Below, in pieces: positions 8,148-16,732 of a stretch of DNA of 64,000 nt. A program made the translations under genes and the position numbers. Source of the stretch: Streptomyces parvulus (GTDB lineage Bacteria > Actinomycetota > Actinomycetes > Streptomycetales > Streptomycetaceae); contig NZ_BMRX01000011.1 of NCBI RefSeq assembly GCF_014648855.1, positions 1 through 64,000 on the forward strand, written 5' to 3'. Numbering within the stretch: position 1 is the first letter of the stretch; each line of letters starts with the position of its first letter. Below the pieces are notes generated by a model, which did not search any database, was not told where the DNA came from, and was given only the letters and a program-made list of their open reading frames with translations.

Positions 8148-9350
8148 TCAGGCCCGTGCTGCGGCCAGCCGCTCCTCGATCAGGTCGGCGGCCCGCCGGG
8201 TGCCTCCCTCGTGGACCGTCTGCCGCTGGATCTCCGCGAGCCGCCGGGCCACCTCCGGGTCGTCGACCAGGGCGAGGGCCGCGGTCCGCAGCGCCTCGGC
8301 GGTGGCCTCGTCGGTGGCCAGCTGCCGGGCGACACCGAGCCCCTGGAGCATGCCGGCGTTGCCGAACTGGTCCACGGCCTGCGGTACGGCGATCATCGGC
8401 GTGGCGGTCGCCAGTCCCTCCTGGCTGCCGCCGGCGCCCGCGTGGGTGACGAACAGGTCGGCCTGCTGGAGGATCGCCAACTGCGGCACCCAGGAGCGCA
8501 CTTCCACGTTGTCCGGCACCTCGCCCAGCTCGGCCGGGTCGACGTGCCGGCCGATCTGGAGCACCGTGTGCCAGCCGGGCAGCTCACCGAAGGCCTTGAC
8601 GCACTCCCGGTAGAAGCCGGGCTGCTTGGTGAAGGCCGACCCCAGGGAGACCAGCACGACCTTCTCGGCGCCCTCGGGACGCGTCCACTCGCCCTCGGCG
8701 GTGCGGTCGCCCTGGCAGGCACCGACGAAGGTGTACGTCTTCTCGTCGACCCGCTCGGCGTTGGGCTGGAGGGCCCTGGGGATGAGCACCAGGGAGCGCT
8801 CGGGCCGGCCGACGAAGGGGTCGGGGTGCGTGGTGATCCCGTTCTCCTCCAGCCAGGCCCGGAAGCGGGCGTAGTACGCCCGGCCGCGCTCGGTCTTCCG
8901 CGGCTCCTCCCACATCGGCTCGGCGACCTCCTGCTCGTACCCCTCCCAGGCGACCATGCAGGGCGAGAGCGAGACGACCGGCACGTCCCAGCGGTGGCCG
9001 AGGACGCGGGCGGTGTAGGAGGCGATGTCGTGCAGGACGAGGTCCGGCTCGTCTCCCGCGTAGGCCTCGGCGAGCTGCGGCAGCGCCTGGATCGCGTCGT
9101 CGAGGAACGGCTCCACGTTGTCCAGCAGGGTGCTCCCCCAGGCCTCGGGGTCGGCGTCGGGGCCGGGCAGGGTGCTGTTCCAGAGCTTGGGTTCGGCGCC
9201 GGCCTCGGCGACCTTGTCCGCGAGGAGCGGCGGGATCGCGTACGTCACCCGGTGTCCTCGCGCGACGAGTTCGCGGATCACCTCCAGGCTGGGGTTCACG
9301 TGGCCGTGGGCGGCGATGGAGAACATGGCGATGTGGGCGGGACTGGTCAT
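8148..9350 (-). CDS. mgt: Macrolide-inactivating glycosyltransferase (MGT family)
   Basis: This GT1-family enzyme transfers glucose from UDP-glucose to the desosamine 2'-OH of macrolides, inactivating them in the cytoplasm. It has 400 aa with a GT-B fold. The N-terminal acceptor domain begins IAMFSIAAHGHVNPSLEV with the base-type His in AAHGHVNP. The C-terminal donor domain has VRSWVPQLAILQQADLFVTH and GAGGSQEGLA, the signature of MGT/OleD-like enzymes. The ATG at 9350 is chosen because family members begin just before the AHGHVNP motif. It lies 47 bp downstream of an erm gene on the same strand. The same pairing, as I recall, gives inducible macrolide resistance in S. lividans. Exact substrates are inferred. 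Confidence 0.9.
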   Translation of the reverse strand: MTSPAHIAMFSIAAHGHVNPSLEVIRELVARGHRVTYAIPPLLADKVAEAGAEPKLWNSTLPGPDADPEAWGSTLLDNVEPFLDDAIQALPQLAEAYAGDEPDLVLHDIASYTARVLGHRWDVPVVSLSPCMVAWEGYEQEVAEPMWEEPRKTERGRAYYARFRAWLEENGITTHPDPFVGRPERSLVLIPRALQPNAERVDEKTYTFVGACQGDRTAEGEWTRPEGAEKVVLVSLGSAFTKQPGFYRECVKAFGELPGWHTVLQIGRHVDPAELGEVPDNVEVRSWVPQLAILQQADLFVTHAGAGGSQEGLATATPMIAVPQAVDQFGNAGMLQGLGVARQLATDEATAEALRTAALALVDDPEVARRLAEIQRQTVHEGGTRRAADLIEERLAAARA

Positions 9351-9397
9351 GCGACGACCGTATGCGAGACGAAACGTATCGTGCAATTCTCGTCGGG

Positions 9398-10177
9398 TCA
9401 TGCCGCCAGCTCCCGGTGCAGTCGCAGCCACGCGCCGGGCGGCACCTCGCCGACGAGCGCGCGCGGATCGAGCCGGGCGGCCCGGAACGCGGCGTCCACC
9501 CGGCGCGCGGGCCGGGCCCGCCGCAGGGAGGCGTGCAGCGAGCCGCCGACCCCCGAGAAGCCCAGCTCGACCAGGTCGTCCCAGCTACGGCGGGCGGCGC
9601 CGGTGAGCAGCGGCGCGGACCGGCGTTCGAGGCGCAGGATCCCGGCGTCGACCCGGGGCGCCGGGCGGAACCGGTACCGGCCCACCCGGCCGGCCAGGCG
9701 CCACTCGTGGTCCGGCCAGCTCCGGATGGTGAGCAGGGTCCAGCGGCCGTAGTCGCCGGTGCGTTTACGCGCGTACTCCAGCTGGGTGATGAGGGTGGCG
9801 TCGGTGAGCGCGGGCGCCGCGAGGCACCAGTCGACGATGTCCGCGGTGCGCGAGAAGGGCACGTTGCCCGCGAGGGAGAACGGGGCCCGCGGCGGCCGGG
9901 CGGCGAGGAAGTCGCCGCCGACGACGCGGACGTGGGGGGCGTGCGCGAAGCGGGCGCGGAGGCCCGGCAGCAGCCGGGGGTCGATCTCGTAGGCGTGCAG
10001 TTCCCGGCTGCGGCGGGCCAGGGGCCCGGTGAGTGCGCCCTTGCCGGCGCCGACTTCGAGCAGGAGCGGGGGCCGGCGGGTGTCGGGGGCGGCGAGCCGG
10101 GCCACGCGCTCGGCGGTGGCCCGGTCGGCGAGGAAGTTCTGCGAGAGCGTGCGGGCACGCTGGGTGGGGCGGGCCAT
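9398..10177 (-). CDS. erm: Erm-type 23S rRNA (adenine-2058-N6)-methyltransferase
   Basis: This SAM-dependent methylase modifies A2058 of 23S rRNA and so blocks macrolide (and variably lincosamide) binding. The 259-aa sequence has the Erm/KsgA order: N-terminal SQNFLADRA, motif I LEVGAGKGALT at about residues 40-50, the acidic motif AYEIDP, GGDFL, and the catalytic NVPFSRTADIV, then the helical C-terminal domain. It resembles the actinomycete monomethylase group (ErmO/Lrm), but mono- or dimethylation cannot be read from sequence. The ATG at 10177 has AAGGA 9 nt upstream. The hairpin abutting that site and the mgt gene downstream suggest inducible expression. Confidence 0.92.
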   Translation of the reverse strand: MARPTQRARTLSQNFLADRATAERVARLAAPDTRRPPLLLEVGAGKGALTGPLARRSRELHAYEIDPRLLPGLRARFAHAPHVRVVGGDFLAARPPRAPFSLAGNVPFSRTADIVDWCLAAPALTDATLITQLEYARKRTGDYGRWTLLTIRSWPDHEWRLAGRVGRYRFRPAPRVDAGILRLERRSAPLLTGAARRSWDDLVELGFSGVGGSLHASLRRARPARRVDAAFRAARLDPRALVGEVPPGAWLRLHRELAA

Positions 10178-10191
10178 GGCCTGCGGTCCTT

Positions 10192-10239
10192 GTCTTCCGT
10201 GAAGGGGAAAAGGGCAGCCGAAGGCCCTGACCGGAAGAC
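10192..10239 (-). promoter_or_regulatory. Candidate translational attenuator hairpin of erm
   Basis: On the transcript strand GTCTTCCG (10239-10232) pairs perfectly with CGGAAGAC (10199-10192), whose 3' arm directly abuts the erm AAGGA ribosome-binding site. A nested 5-bp stem (10228-10224 with 10215-10211) lies inside. This geometry could occlude initiation until a stalled ribosome opens the leader, as in other erm genes. No experiment is implied; a plain mRNA-stability hairpin is the alternative. Confidence 0.5.
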
Positions 10240-10326
10240 GAAGGCGAAAGGAGTACGCGGGGGCTCAGCCCCGCCGCGGGATGGAGGACGCGGGCCGGCA
10301 CCTGACGTGCGCGGGCGTGCCGTCCC

Positions 10327-10440
10327 TCAGCGGCGGGGGGACCCCGGGCCGGTCAGGGCTCCGGAGCCGCGACGCCTCCTGATGGAGTGCGTGCAGCCCC
10401 GGCCGGGACCGGAGTTGAAGATCGCGTTGAAAGCTGCCAC
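10327..10440 (-). CDS. Possible erm leader peptide ORF
   Basis: This 37-codon GTG ORF lies in the 335-bp gap upstream of erm. It encodes a peptide with Phe-Asn-Ala-Ile-Phe near the start and four consecutive Arg residues at positions 21-24. Basic stretches of the R-x-R kind occur in macrolide-arrest peptides. It has no evident Shine-Dalgarno and ends about 88 nt before the attenuator-like hairpin, so a direct link is uncertain. No ATG leader exists in this gap on this strand. The rest of the gap shows no gene. Confidence 0.2.
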   Translation of the reverse strand: MAAFNAIFNSGPGRGCTHSIRRRRGSGALTGPGSPRR

Positions 10441-10512
10441 GGAGGTGACGCTAGGCGGCCGCCCGCCGGACGGGCAACGGGTTTTCGGCGCGGCCGCCCT
10501 GGCCGCGCGCCG

Positions 10513-11820
10513 TCAGCGCTGGTACCGGGCGAGCACCAGGTTGCCGTCCTCCTCCAGTCTCCCGCGCAGCTCGGCCATGCCGATCGCCCCGCTGTAGTAC
10601 TCCTGGAGCGCGGGGGTGGCCACCTTGTCCTTCCACTCGGCATAGCCCCGGACGGACTGCGCGGGCGCCGAGCGCAGGTGGCCGGCGAGCGCGGTGCCGG
10701 TGGCCCAGCCGTCCTCGTCGGTGTGCAGGGCGGGGTCCTTCAGCGCCCGCGTGCCGGTGGGCAGCATCCAGTCGCCGAGGGCGAGGCGCACCATGTTGTC
10801 CGGCTGGAGGAGGAAGTCGAGGAAGGCGACGGCCTCCTTCTTGTACGGGGTGTCCTCGGCGATCGACAGGGTCTGCGGGCTGACGCCCTGCGCGAGTCCC
10901 TCGGTGCCGGCGGGGGCGGGCAGCACCTGCCAGTCGAATCCCTCGGGGGCCTGCTGCTCGATCTGCTGGCGGTAGGAGAAGCCGAGGGGGACCATCGCGT
11001 ACTTGCCCGCGAAGAAGCCGGGCAGGGTGTCGGAGCCGCCGCTGCCCAGGGTGTCGGACGAGGCGCTGCGGTCCGTCCCGACCTGGTCGTGGACGGTGCG
11101 GGGCATCACCTCGTCGCCCTCCTCGAAGCGGACGGTGACCTTGCCGTCGGCGTCGCGGTGGAACATCCGGCCGCCGCTGGACAGGGAGAGGTTGAGCGTC
11201 GCGGAGACCGGCTCCTTCAGGGGCCAGGCGACTCCGTACCTGCCGTCGCCGCTCAGCCGCTTCGTCACCTGCCGGAACTCCGCCCAGGTCCAGGGGTGTT
11301 CCGGTGTCGGGACGCGGACCCCGGAGGTGCGGAGCAGATCGGCGTTGGCGATCAGCACCCGGGGTTCCTGGAGGAACGGCACGCCGTAGACGCCGTCGCC
11401 GAAGGTGACGGTCTCCCAGCTCCGGCCGGGGATGTCCGACTTCAGCCGCTCGGGCAGCAGGCCGGACAGGTCGGCGAGGTAGCCGCCGTAGGCGAAGTCG
11501 GCGAGGTCGTCGGAGGCGTCGTGGATGATGTCGGGCGCCTCGCCGCCCTCGAAGGAGGTGAGGAGCTGGTCGTGGACGCTGTCCCAGCTGCCCTGCACGT
11601 ACTCCACCCGGACGTCCGGGTGGGTGGCGTTCCACTCCCGGACCAGTTCCTTGTTGGCCTCGACCGACTCCTCCTGCCAGGCCAGGGACTGGAAGCGCAG
11701 GGTGATCCGGCCGTCGTCGCGGCCGTCGCCGCCCGGGGAGCAGCCGGCGAGCAGCAGGGCGAGGGCGGCGAACAGGGTCGCGGTGCGGGTGCCGGTACGG
11801 GTGCGGGTGCGCGTGCGCAT
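10513..11820 (-). CDS. Sugar ABC transporter substrate-binding lipoprotein
   Basis: This is an extracytoplasmic receptor of the SBP_bac_1 (cluster-B, carbohydrate) family, partner of the two downstream-numbered permeases. It has 435 aa, with a lipobox LLAGC and lipidated Cys27. The mature protein shows NKELVREWNATHPDV and late WAEF and YKKEAVAFLDFLLQPDN blocks typical of maltose/oligosaccharide receptors. The N-terminus before the hydrophobic core is an (Arg-Thr)n run encoded by a hexanucleotide-like repeat. Its ATG shares one base with the stop of the upstream permease gene. No ATPase is encoded in the operon, so a shared ATPase of the MsiK type is likely. The sugar is unknown. Confidence 0.88.
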   Translation of the reverse strand: MRTRTRTRTGTRTATLFAALALLLAGCSPGGDGRDDGRITLRFQSLAWQEESVEANKELVREWNATHPDVRVEYVQGSWDSVHDQLLTSFEGGEAPDIIHDASDDLADFAYGGYLADLSGLLPERLKSDIPGRSWETVTFGDGVYGVPFLQEPRVLIANADLLRTSGVRVPTPEHPWTWAEFRQVTKRLSGDGRYGVAWPLKEPVSATLNLSLSSGGRMFHRDADGKVTVRFEEGDEVMPRTVHDQVGTDRSASSDTLGSGGSDTLPGFFAGKYAMVPLGFSYRQQIEQQAPEGFDWQVLPAPAGTEGLAQGVSPQTLSIAEDTPYKKEAVAFLDFLLQPDNMVRLALGDWMLPTGTRALKDPALHTDEDGWATGTALAGHLRSAPAQSVRGYAEWKDKVATPALQEYYSGAIGMAELRGRLEEDGNLVLARYQR

Positions 11821-12653
11821 CAGCTCTTCACCGCCCCGGCGAGCATGCCGCCCGTGATCCGGCGCTGGATCAGCGCGAAGATCACCAGCGAGGGCAGGGT
11901 CGCGAGGAAGGCCGCCGCGGCCAGCGGGCCGAGGTCGGCGACGCCCTCGGCGCCGATGAAGTGGGTGAGGATCACCGGCAGGGTCTGCCTCTCGGGTGTC
12001 TTCAGCAGGATCAGGGCGAAGAAGAACTCGTTCCACGCGGTGATGAAGGCGAACAGGGCGGTCGCCACGATGCCCGGCGCGAGCAGCGGCGCGGTCACCG
12101 AGACCAGGGTCCGCAGCCGTCCGGCGCCGTCGACGGCGGCCGCCTCCTCCAGCTCGGCCGGTACGGCGCGCACGTATCCGGTGAGCATCCACAGCGCGAA
12201 CGGCAGCGACCACACCACGTACACCATCACCAGGCCGGGCACGGAGTTGATGAGTCCGAGGTTCTTCAGGACCAGGAAGAGCGGGATGATCAGCAGGACG
12301 AAGGGGAAGGCCTGGCTGACCACGACCCACCCCGTGACGGCCCGGCCGAGCCGGCCACGGCGGCGGGCCATGACGTAGGCCATGGGCGTGGCGACCAGGA
12401 CGGCGATCACCGCGGCGCCGAGCGCGGCGGCCAGGGAGTTGAGCGCGGCCTGGAGCAGGGGCTGTTCGTCGAAGGCCTGGCGGAAGTTGTCGAGGGTGGG
12501 GTCCCGCGGGATCCAGGTGGGGTGCAGGCTGCCCAGTTCGCGCGCCGGCTTGAACGCGGTGGAGATCAGCCAGAGGAACGGGAACGCCAGGAAGACGAGG
12601 TACGCGAGCAGCGCGGCGTACTGGCCCGCGCGGGCCGTGGTCGAGGTCCTCAC
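11820..12653 (-). CDS. Sugar ABC transporter permease (MalG type)
   Basis: This is the inner-membrane half-channel of a carbohydrate importer. It has 277 aa with six membrane helices. The EAA coupling motif (ELEEAAAVDGAGRLRTLVSV) is followed by PLLAPGIVATALFAFITAWNE, the MalG-like block. Its GTG start overlaps the preceding permease stop in a GTGA tetranucleotide, and its own stop touches the binding-protein ATG. The three genes are therefore tightly coupled in the order permease, permease, receptor. Confidence 0.9.
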   Translation of the reverse strand: MRTSTTARAGQYAALLAYLVFLAFPFLWLISTAFKPARELGSLHPTWIPRDPTLDNFRQAFDEQPLLQAALNSLAAALGAAVIAVLVATPMAYVMARRRGRLGRAVTGWVVVSQAFPFVLLIIPLFLVLKNLGLINSVPGLVMVYVVWSLPFALWMLTGYVRAVPAELEEAAAVDGAGRLRTLVSVTAPLLAPGIVATALFAFITAWNEFFFALILLKTPERQTLPVILTHFIGAEGVADLGPLAAAAFLATLPSLVIFALIQRRITGGMLAGAVKS

Positions 12654-13597
12654 GCCTCGTCACCTCCCGTGGATCCGCTCCTGAGCCGGCCGGCGAGGAA
12701 GACGGCCAGGACGATCGAGATCACGGCGACCATGACGCAGCCCATCGCCGCCGCGTAGCCGAACTGCCCGTAGCGGAAGGCCTCCTCGTAGGCGAAGAGC
12801 ATGGGTAGCCGGGTGCGGCCGCCGGGCCCGCCGTTGGTGAGCACGTAGACCAGGGCGAAGGAGTTGAAGTTCCAGATGAGGTTGAGCGCGGTGATGGAGA
12901 GCGCGATCGGTCTGAGGGCGGGCCAGGTGACCGTGCGGAAGCGGCGCCACGCTCCGGCGCCGTCGACCGCGGCGGCCTCGTGCAGCTCGCGGGGGGTGTT
13001 CTGGAGACCGGCGAGCAGCGCGACCGTGGTCTGCGGCATGCCGGCCCAGACGCCGACGACGATGACGGCGGGCAGGGCGGTGCCGAGGCCGCTGAGCCAG
13101 TCGTGGCCGCCGCCGAGGCCGAGGTCGCGCAGCGTCTCGTTCAGGATGCCCGCGTCCGTGTTGTAGACCAGGCGCCACATGACGCCGACGACGACCTCGG
13201 GCATCGCCCAGGGGATGATGGCGAGGGCGCGGGCCAGCCAGCGCAGGCGGAGGTTCTGGTTGAGCAGCAGGGCGAGACCGAGTGCGAGCAGGAACTGCGG
13301 CACCGTCACCCCGGCCGCCCAGACGAGCCCGATCCGGAAGGACTCCCAGAACAGCGTGTCGTGCAGCAGGTCCTGGAAGTTCAGCGTGCCGATCCAGCGG
13401 GTGGGCTCGGTGCGGCCGGACTGGGCGTCGGTGAACGCCAGCAGGATGCCGTAGAGCAGCGGTCCGACGCTGAGCACCAGGATGGGGATCAGCGCGGGCA
13501 GCACGAGGAACCAGGCGCCGTGGTCCGGCGCGCGCCGGCCAGGCCCGCTGCCGGGCGCAGGACGCGCCGGCTTCCTCGACTCGGTCACCAATGTCAC
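12650..13597 (-). CDS. Sugar ABC transporter permease (MalF type)
   Basis: This is the first gene of the three-gene sugar importer operon. It has 315 aa: a proline/arginine-rich cytoplasmic N-terminus of about 30 residues, then six membrane helices, with the coupling motif ELHEAAAVDGAGAWRRFRTV and the NFNSFALVYVLTNGGPG block of MalF-like permeases. The start is a GTG with AAGGGG about 8-14 nt upstream. The 160-bp gap to the divergent kinase gene must hold its promoter. No LacI-type regulator or glycosidase gene is adjacent, so the substrate cannot be deduced from context. Confidence 0.9.
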   Translation of the reverse strand: MTLVTESRKPARPAPGSGPGRRAPDHGAWFLVLPALIPILVLSVGPLLYGILLAFTDAQSGRTEPTRWIGTLNFQDLLHDTLFWESFRIGLVWAAGVTVPQFLLALGLALLLNQNLRLRWLARALAIIPWAMPEVVVGVMWRLVYNTDAGILNETLRDLGLGGGHDWLSGLGTALPAVIVVGVWAGMPQTTVALLAGLQNTPRELHEAAAVDGAGAWRRFRTVTWPALRPIALSITALNLIWNFNSFALVYVLTNGGPGGRTRLPMLFAYEEAFRYGQFGYAAAMGCVMVAVISIVLAVFLAGRLRSGSTGGDEA

Positions 13598-13758
13598 GTA
13601 ATCAGCCCCTTTGCGCTGCTCGGACGGGCTCCGTCATGGTCGTGAAGTGACCGCGGCCCGTCAAGAGCCCGCGCACGCGCCCCCACCTGTGTGAATGCGA
13701 CACTGGCCGACGGACGGCGGGAAGCCGGCGGACCTGACGGACACGGAGGCGTACGACG

Positions 13759-14622
13759 ATGGACGAGGCACGGGCCCGGGAGGTGCTGGCCGGGGCGGAG
13801 GTGCTGACCCGCCCGGCCGAGGCGCGGCTGCTGGCCCTCGGCGAGAACGCGGTGTTCGCCGCCGGCGACCTCGCGGTCAAGGTGGGCCGGGACGCGGAGC
13901 TGCTCGACCGGGCGCGGCGTGAAGTGGCCGTCGCCCGCTGGCTGGAGGAGGCCGGTGTGCCGGCGGTGCGGGCGGCGCGGGAGTCGGCGCTGTTCGTCGA
14001 CGGCCACCCGGTGACGGTGTGGCGCCGGTTGCCCGAGCCGGTGCGGCCCACCGAACCGCGGGACGTCGCCGTACTGCTGCGACTGGTCCACGAACTGCCC
14101 CTCCCCTCCTCCTTCGCACTGCCGCCCCGCGAGCTGCTGGGCGGTGTGGAGCGCTGGCTGCGGCTCGCGGGCGACGTGATCGATCCCGCGGACGCCGCCT
14201 ACCTCCGGGAGCGCCGGGACGGGTTCGCGGCGGCCGCCGCCGCGCTGAGCCCGCACCTGACGCCGGGCCCGATCCACGGCGACGCGCTGCCCCGCAACGT
14301 GCACGTCGGTCCCGACGGGCCGGTCCTGGTCGACCTGGAGACCTTCTCCGCCGACCTGCGCGAGCACGACCTGGTGGTGCTCGCCCTGAGCCGGGACCGC
14401 TACGGGCTGCCCGCCGAGGCGTACGACGCCTTCACGCGGACGTACGGCTGGGACGTGCGCGAGTGGGACGGGTGCGCGGTGCTGCGGGGGGCGCGGGAGA
14501 CCGCCAGTTGCGCCTGGGTGGCGCAGCACGCGCCGAGCAATCCGAAGGCGCTGGCCGAGTTCGAGCGCAGGGTGGCCTCGCTGCGGGACGGGGATCCGAC
14601 GGTCCGCTGGTACCCCTTCTGA
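13759..14622 (+). CDS. Aminoglycoside phosphotransferase-family kinase
   Basis: This is an APH-fold small-molecule kinase of 287 aa. The catalytic loop is HGDALPRN (His173, Asp175, Asn180), and the metal-binding segment is VLVDLET (Asp192, Glu194). The N-lobe has AVKVGR with a plausible beta-3 Lys at 41. Both catalytic elements are intact, unlike the related protein at 33694-34629. The family phosphorylates aminoglycosides, homoserine, choline and others; nothing here identifies the substrate. It is a single gene between divergent and convergent neighbours. Confidence 0.8.
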   Translation: MDEARAREVLAGAEVLTRPAEARLLALGENAVFAAGDLAVKVGRDAELLDRARREVAVARWLEEAGVPAVRAARESALFVDGHPVTVWRRLPEPVRPTEPRDVAVLLRLVHELPLPSSFALPPRELLGGVERWLRLAGDVIDPADAAYLRERRDGFAAAAAALSPHLTPGPIHGDALPRNVHVGPDGPVLVDLETFSADLREHDLVVLALSRDRYGLPAEAYDAFTRTYGWDVREWDGCAVLRGARETASCAWVAQHAPSNPKALAEFERRVASLRDGDPTVRWYPF

Positions 14623-14646
14623 CTCCGCGGGGCCGCACGGGCGGGG

Positions 14647-15369
14647 TCAGACCCGCTCGTCGGCCGGCTCGCGCAGGGGCCAGGTCGCGTCGACGACCGC
14701 CGCCGCGTCGCCCTTGCGGCGCAGGAAGTTCTGGAAGTCCGCCGCCCACTCCGCGTACCACTCGATCTGGCGGCGGTGCAGGTCCGCCGGGCCGAGCGCC
14801 GCGACCTTGGGGTGGCGGCCGGCTATCGCGCGGGCCAGCCGCGCCGCGGCGAGCGCGTCGGCGGTGGCGTCGTGGGCGGCGTCGAGCGGCACGCCGTACT
14901 CCCGGCAGACCGCTTCCAGGTTGCGCTTGCCCCTGCGGTAGCGGTCGACCGAGCGGTCGATGGTGTACGGGTCGATGACCGGGGCGGGGTCGGCACCGTC
15001 CAGGCGGTCGCGCAGGGACGGCAGTCCGTGGCGCCGCAGCTCGGCGGCGAGCAGGGAGAGGTCGAAGGCCGCGTTGTAGGCGACGACGGGGACGCCGGTG
15101 CGCCAGTGGTCCGCGAGCACGGCGGCGACGGCGTCCGCGACCTGGTCGGCGGGCCGGCCCTCCGAGGCCGCCCGCTCATTGCTGATGCCGTGCACCGCGA
15201 CCGCCTCGGCGGGAATCTCCACGCCCGGGTCGGCCAGCCACTCCCGGCGGCCCTGCGGCTCCCCGCCCCTGACCTCGATCACGGCCGCCGTGACGATGCG
15301 CGCCTCGCGCGGATCGGTGCCCGTCGTCTCCAGGTCGAAGCCGATCAGCAGCTCCCGGTGCCAGCCCAT
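14647..15369 (-). CDS. DnaQ-like 3'-5' exonuclease (DEDDh)
   Basis: This is a 240-aa nuclease of the DEDDh family, related to the proofreading subunit of DNA polymerase III. The motifs are in order: Exo I FDLETTGTDP, Exo II YNAAFDLSLL, and Exo III with HDATADALA (catalytic His and Asp). The start is the ATG at 15369, with AAGGGGG a few bases upstream; longer frames add a basic non-family N-terminus. It carries no polymerase or BRCT domain, so it is a stand-alone exonuclease for repair or RNA turnover; which one is not determinable. Confidence 0.88.
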   Translation of the reverse strand: MGWHRELLIGFDLETTGTDPREARIVTAAVIEVRGGEPQGRREWLADPGVEIPAEAVAVHGISNERAASEGRPADQVADAVAAVLADHWRTGVPVVAYNAAFDLSLLAAELRRHGLPSLRDRLDGADPAPVIDPYTIDRSVDRYRRGKRNLEAVCREYGVPLDAAHDATADALAAARLARAIAGRHPKVAALGPADLHRRQIEWYAEWAADFQNFLRRKGDAAAVVDATWPLREPADERV

Positions 15370-15484
15370 GGGCGGTCCCCCTTCTCGGTGGTGCTTTCCC
15401 CCAGTGGTCTCCACCCTCCCACGGGCCACTGACAATCAGAGGATCGCATTCCGCTTGTCCCCGCTCCGGACCGGCCGCGGGCCG

Positions 15485-16732
15485 TCACGACACCGGCCGC
15501 GAGTCCGCCCACATCAGCTCGAACTCCTCCCGGTAGGTGGGGAAGAGTCCGCCTTCGTCGACTTCGTCCGCCTTCACGACCCTGCCGCCGCCCCGCCCGT
15601 TGCGCAGGACGAGCACCGGCGCCTCCATCCCCCGCGTCCGGCGCAGATAGGACTGGACGACCGCGATGCCGTCGGCGCCGTCCCCGTCGACGAGGTAGGC
15701 GGTGAAGCGGGGCGTCTCGTCGAAGACCTGGATCTCGAACGCCCCCGGGTCCCGCAGCCGGGCCCGCACCCGGCGCATGTGCAGGATGTTCATCTCCACG
15801 GCCCGGCTCAGCTCGCCCCGCTTGATGCCCAGTTCGCGCTCGCGGCGCTTGATGGCGCTGGAGGCCGGGTTCAGGAAGAGCAGCCGCACCCGCCCGCCGG
15901 CCTCGGCCATCCGCAGCAGGCGACGGCCCGAGAAGTTCTGCACGAGCAGGTTGAGGCCGATGCCGAGGGCGTCCACGCGGCGGGCGCCGCCGAACAGGTC
16001 CTCGGCCGGGAACTGGCGCAGCAGCCGGACGCGGTCCGAGTGGACGGCGACGACGTCGGCGTAGCGGTCGCCGACCAGGTCCTCCACCGCGTCCACCGGC
16101 AGCCGCCGCGACGACGGCACGTCGCCGCCGGCGCCCAGGACCTCCAGGAGCCGGGCCGAGGCCCGCTCGGCCTGGTTCAGCACCGCCTCGGACAGCGCCC
16201 GGTTGCGGGAGACGACGTTGCGGGTGACCTCCAGCTCGTCCAGGGCGAGTTCCACGTCCCGGCGCTCGTCCACGTAGGGCTCGAAGCAGGGCCAGTGCTG
16301 CACCATCAGCTCGCGCAGCTGGGGCAGGGTCAGGAAGCTGAGGACGTTGTCGTCGGCCGGGTCGAGCAGGTAGCCCTTGCGGCGGCTGACCTCGCGGACC
16401 GCGACCGCGCGCTGGACCCACTCCTGGCCGGCCGGTCCGGCGGCGGCGACCACCCAGTCGTCGCCGTGGACGGGCTCGTAGATCGGCCTGAGCACCGCGC
16501 CGACCACGGCGCGCAGCCGCTGCTCGACGAGGTTCAGCCAGATGTAGGCCCGGCCCGCCCGCTGGGCGCGGGTGCGCACCTCGTGCCAGGCACCGCCGTC
16601 CCAGTCCAGTTCCGGGCCGATCGCGCCCGCGCTCATCGGCCGCGCCAGGGACACCGCACCGGGCGGGACGTCCGTGGAGGTCTCCTGGTGACCGTCGTCA
16701 CCAGGAGGCAGCTCCAGCCCTCCCGAGCCCAC
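15485..16732 (-). CDS. SAV2148 family HEPN domain-containing protein
   Basis: This is a 415-aa protein of a family I recognise from Streptomyces (SAV2148-like, with a HEPN domain). HEPN domains are often metal-independent RNases or nucleotide-binding modules; the role here is unknown. A GTG at 16732 gives the family N-terminus (VGSGGLELPPGDDGHQ) and has GGAAGGCGG upstream. Visible blocks include RAYIWLNLVEQRLRAVVGAV, TRNVVSRNRALSEAVL and a basic stretch SAIKRRERELGIKRGELSRA. The RNxxxH active site of RNase HEPN proteins is not clear: RNRALS lacks the His. It is transcribed divergently from glgX. Confidence 0.75.
   Translation of the reverse strand: MGSGGLELPPGDDGHQETSTDVPPGAVSLARPMSAGAIGPELDWDGGAWHEVRTRAQRAGRAYIWLNLVEQRLRAVVGAVLRPIYEPVHGDDWVVAAAGPAGQEWVQRAVAVREVSRRKGYLLDPADDNVLSFLTLPQLRELMVQHWPCFEPYVDERRDVELALDELEVTRNVVSRNRALSEAVLNQAERASARLLEVLGAGGDVPSSRRLPVDAVEDLVGDRYADVVAVHSDRVRLLRQFPAEDLFGGARRVDALGIGLNLLVQNFSGRRLLRMAEAGGRVRLLFLNPASSAIKRRERELGIKRGELSRAVEMNILHMRRVRARLRDPGAFEIQVFDETPRFTAYLVDGDGADGIAVVQSYLRRTRGMEAPVLVLRNGRGGGRVVKADEVDEGGLFPTYREEFELMWADSRPVS

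Noticed and set aside
8067..9752. Plus-strand ORF opposite mgt and erm
   Set aside because: High-GC antisense open frame without homology; the minus-strand frames are recognisable enzymes.
9765..10301. GTG ORF at 10301 reading through the erm start in another frame
   Set aside because: No ribosome-binding site, and it continues deep into erm as low-complexity sequence, so it is not a leader peptide.
10513..12663. Single 716-residue ORF joining permease region and sugar-binding protein
   Set aside because: The first part is out of frame with the real permease; the signal peptide and lipobox show the receptor starts at 11820.
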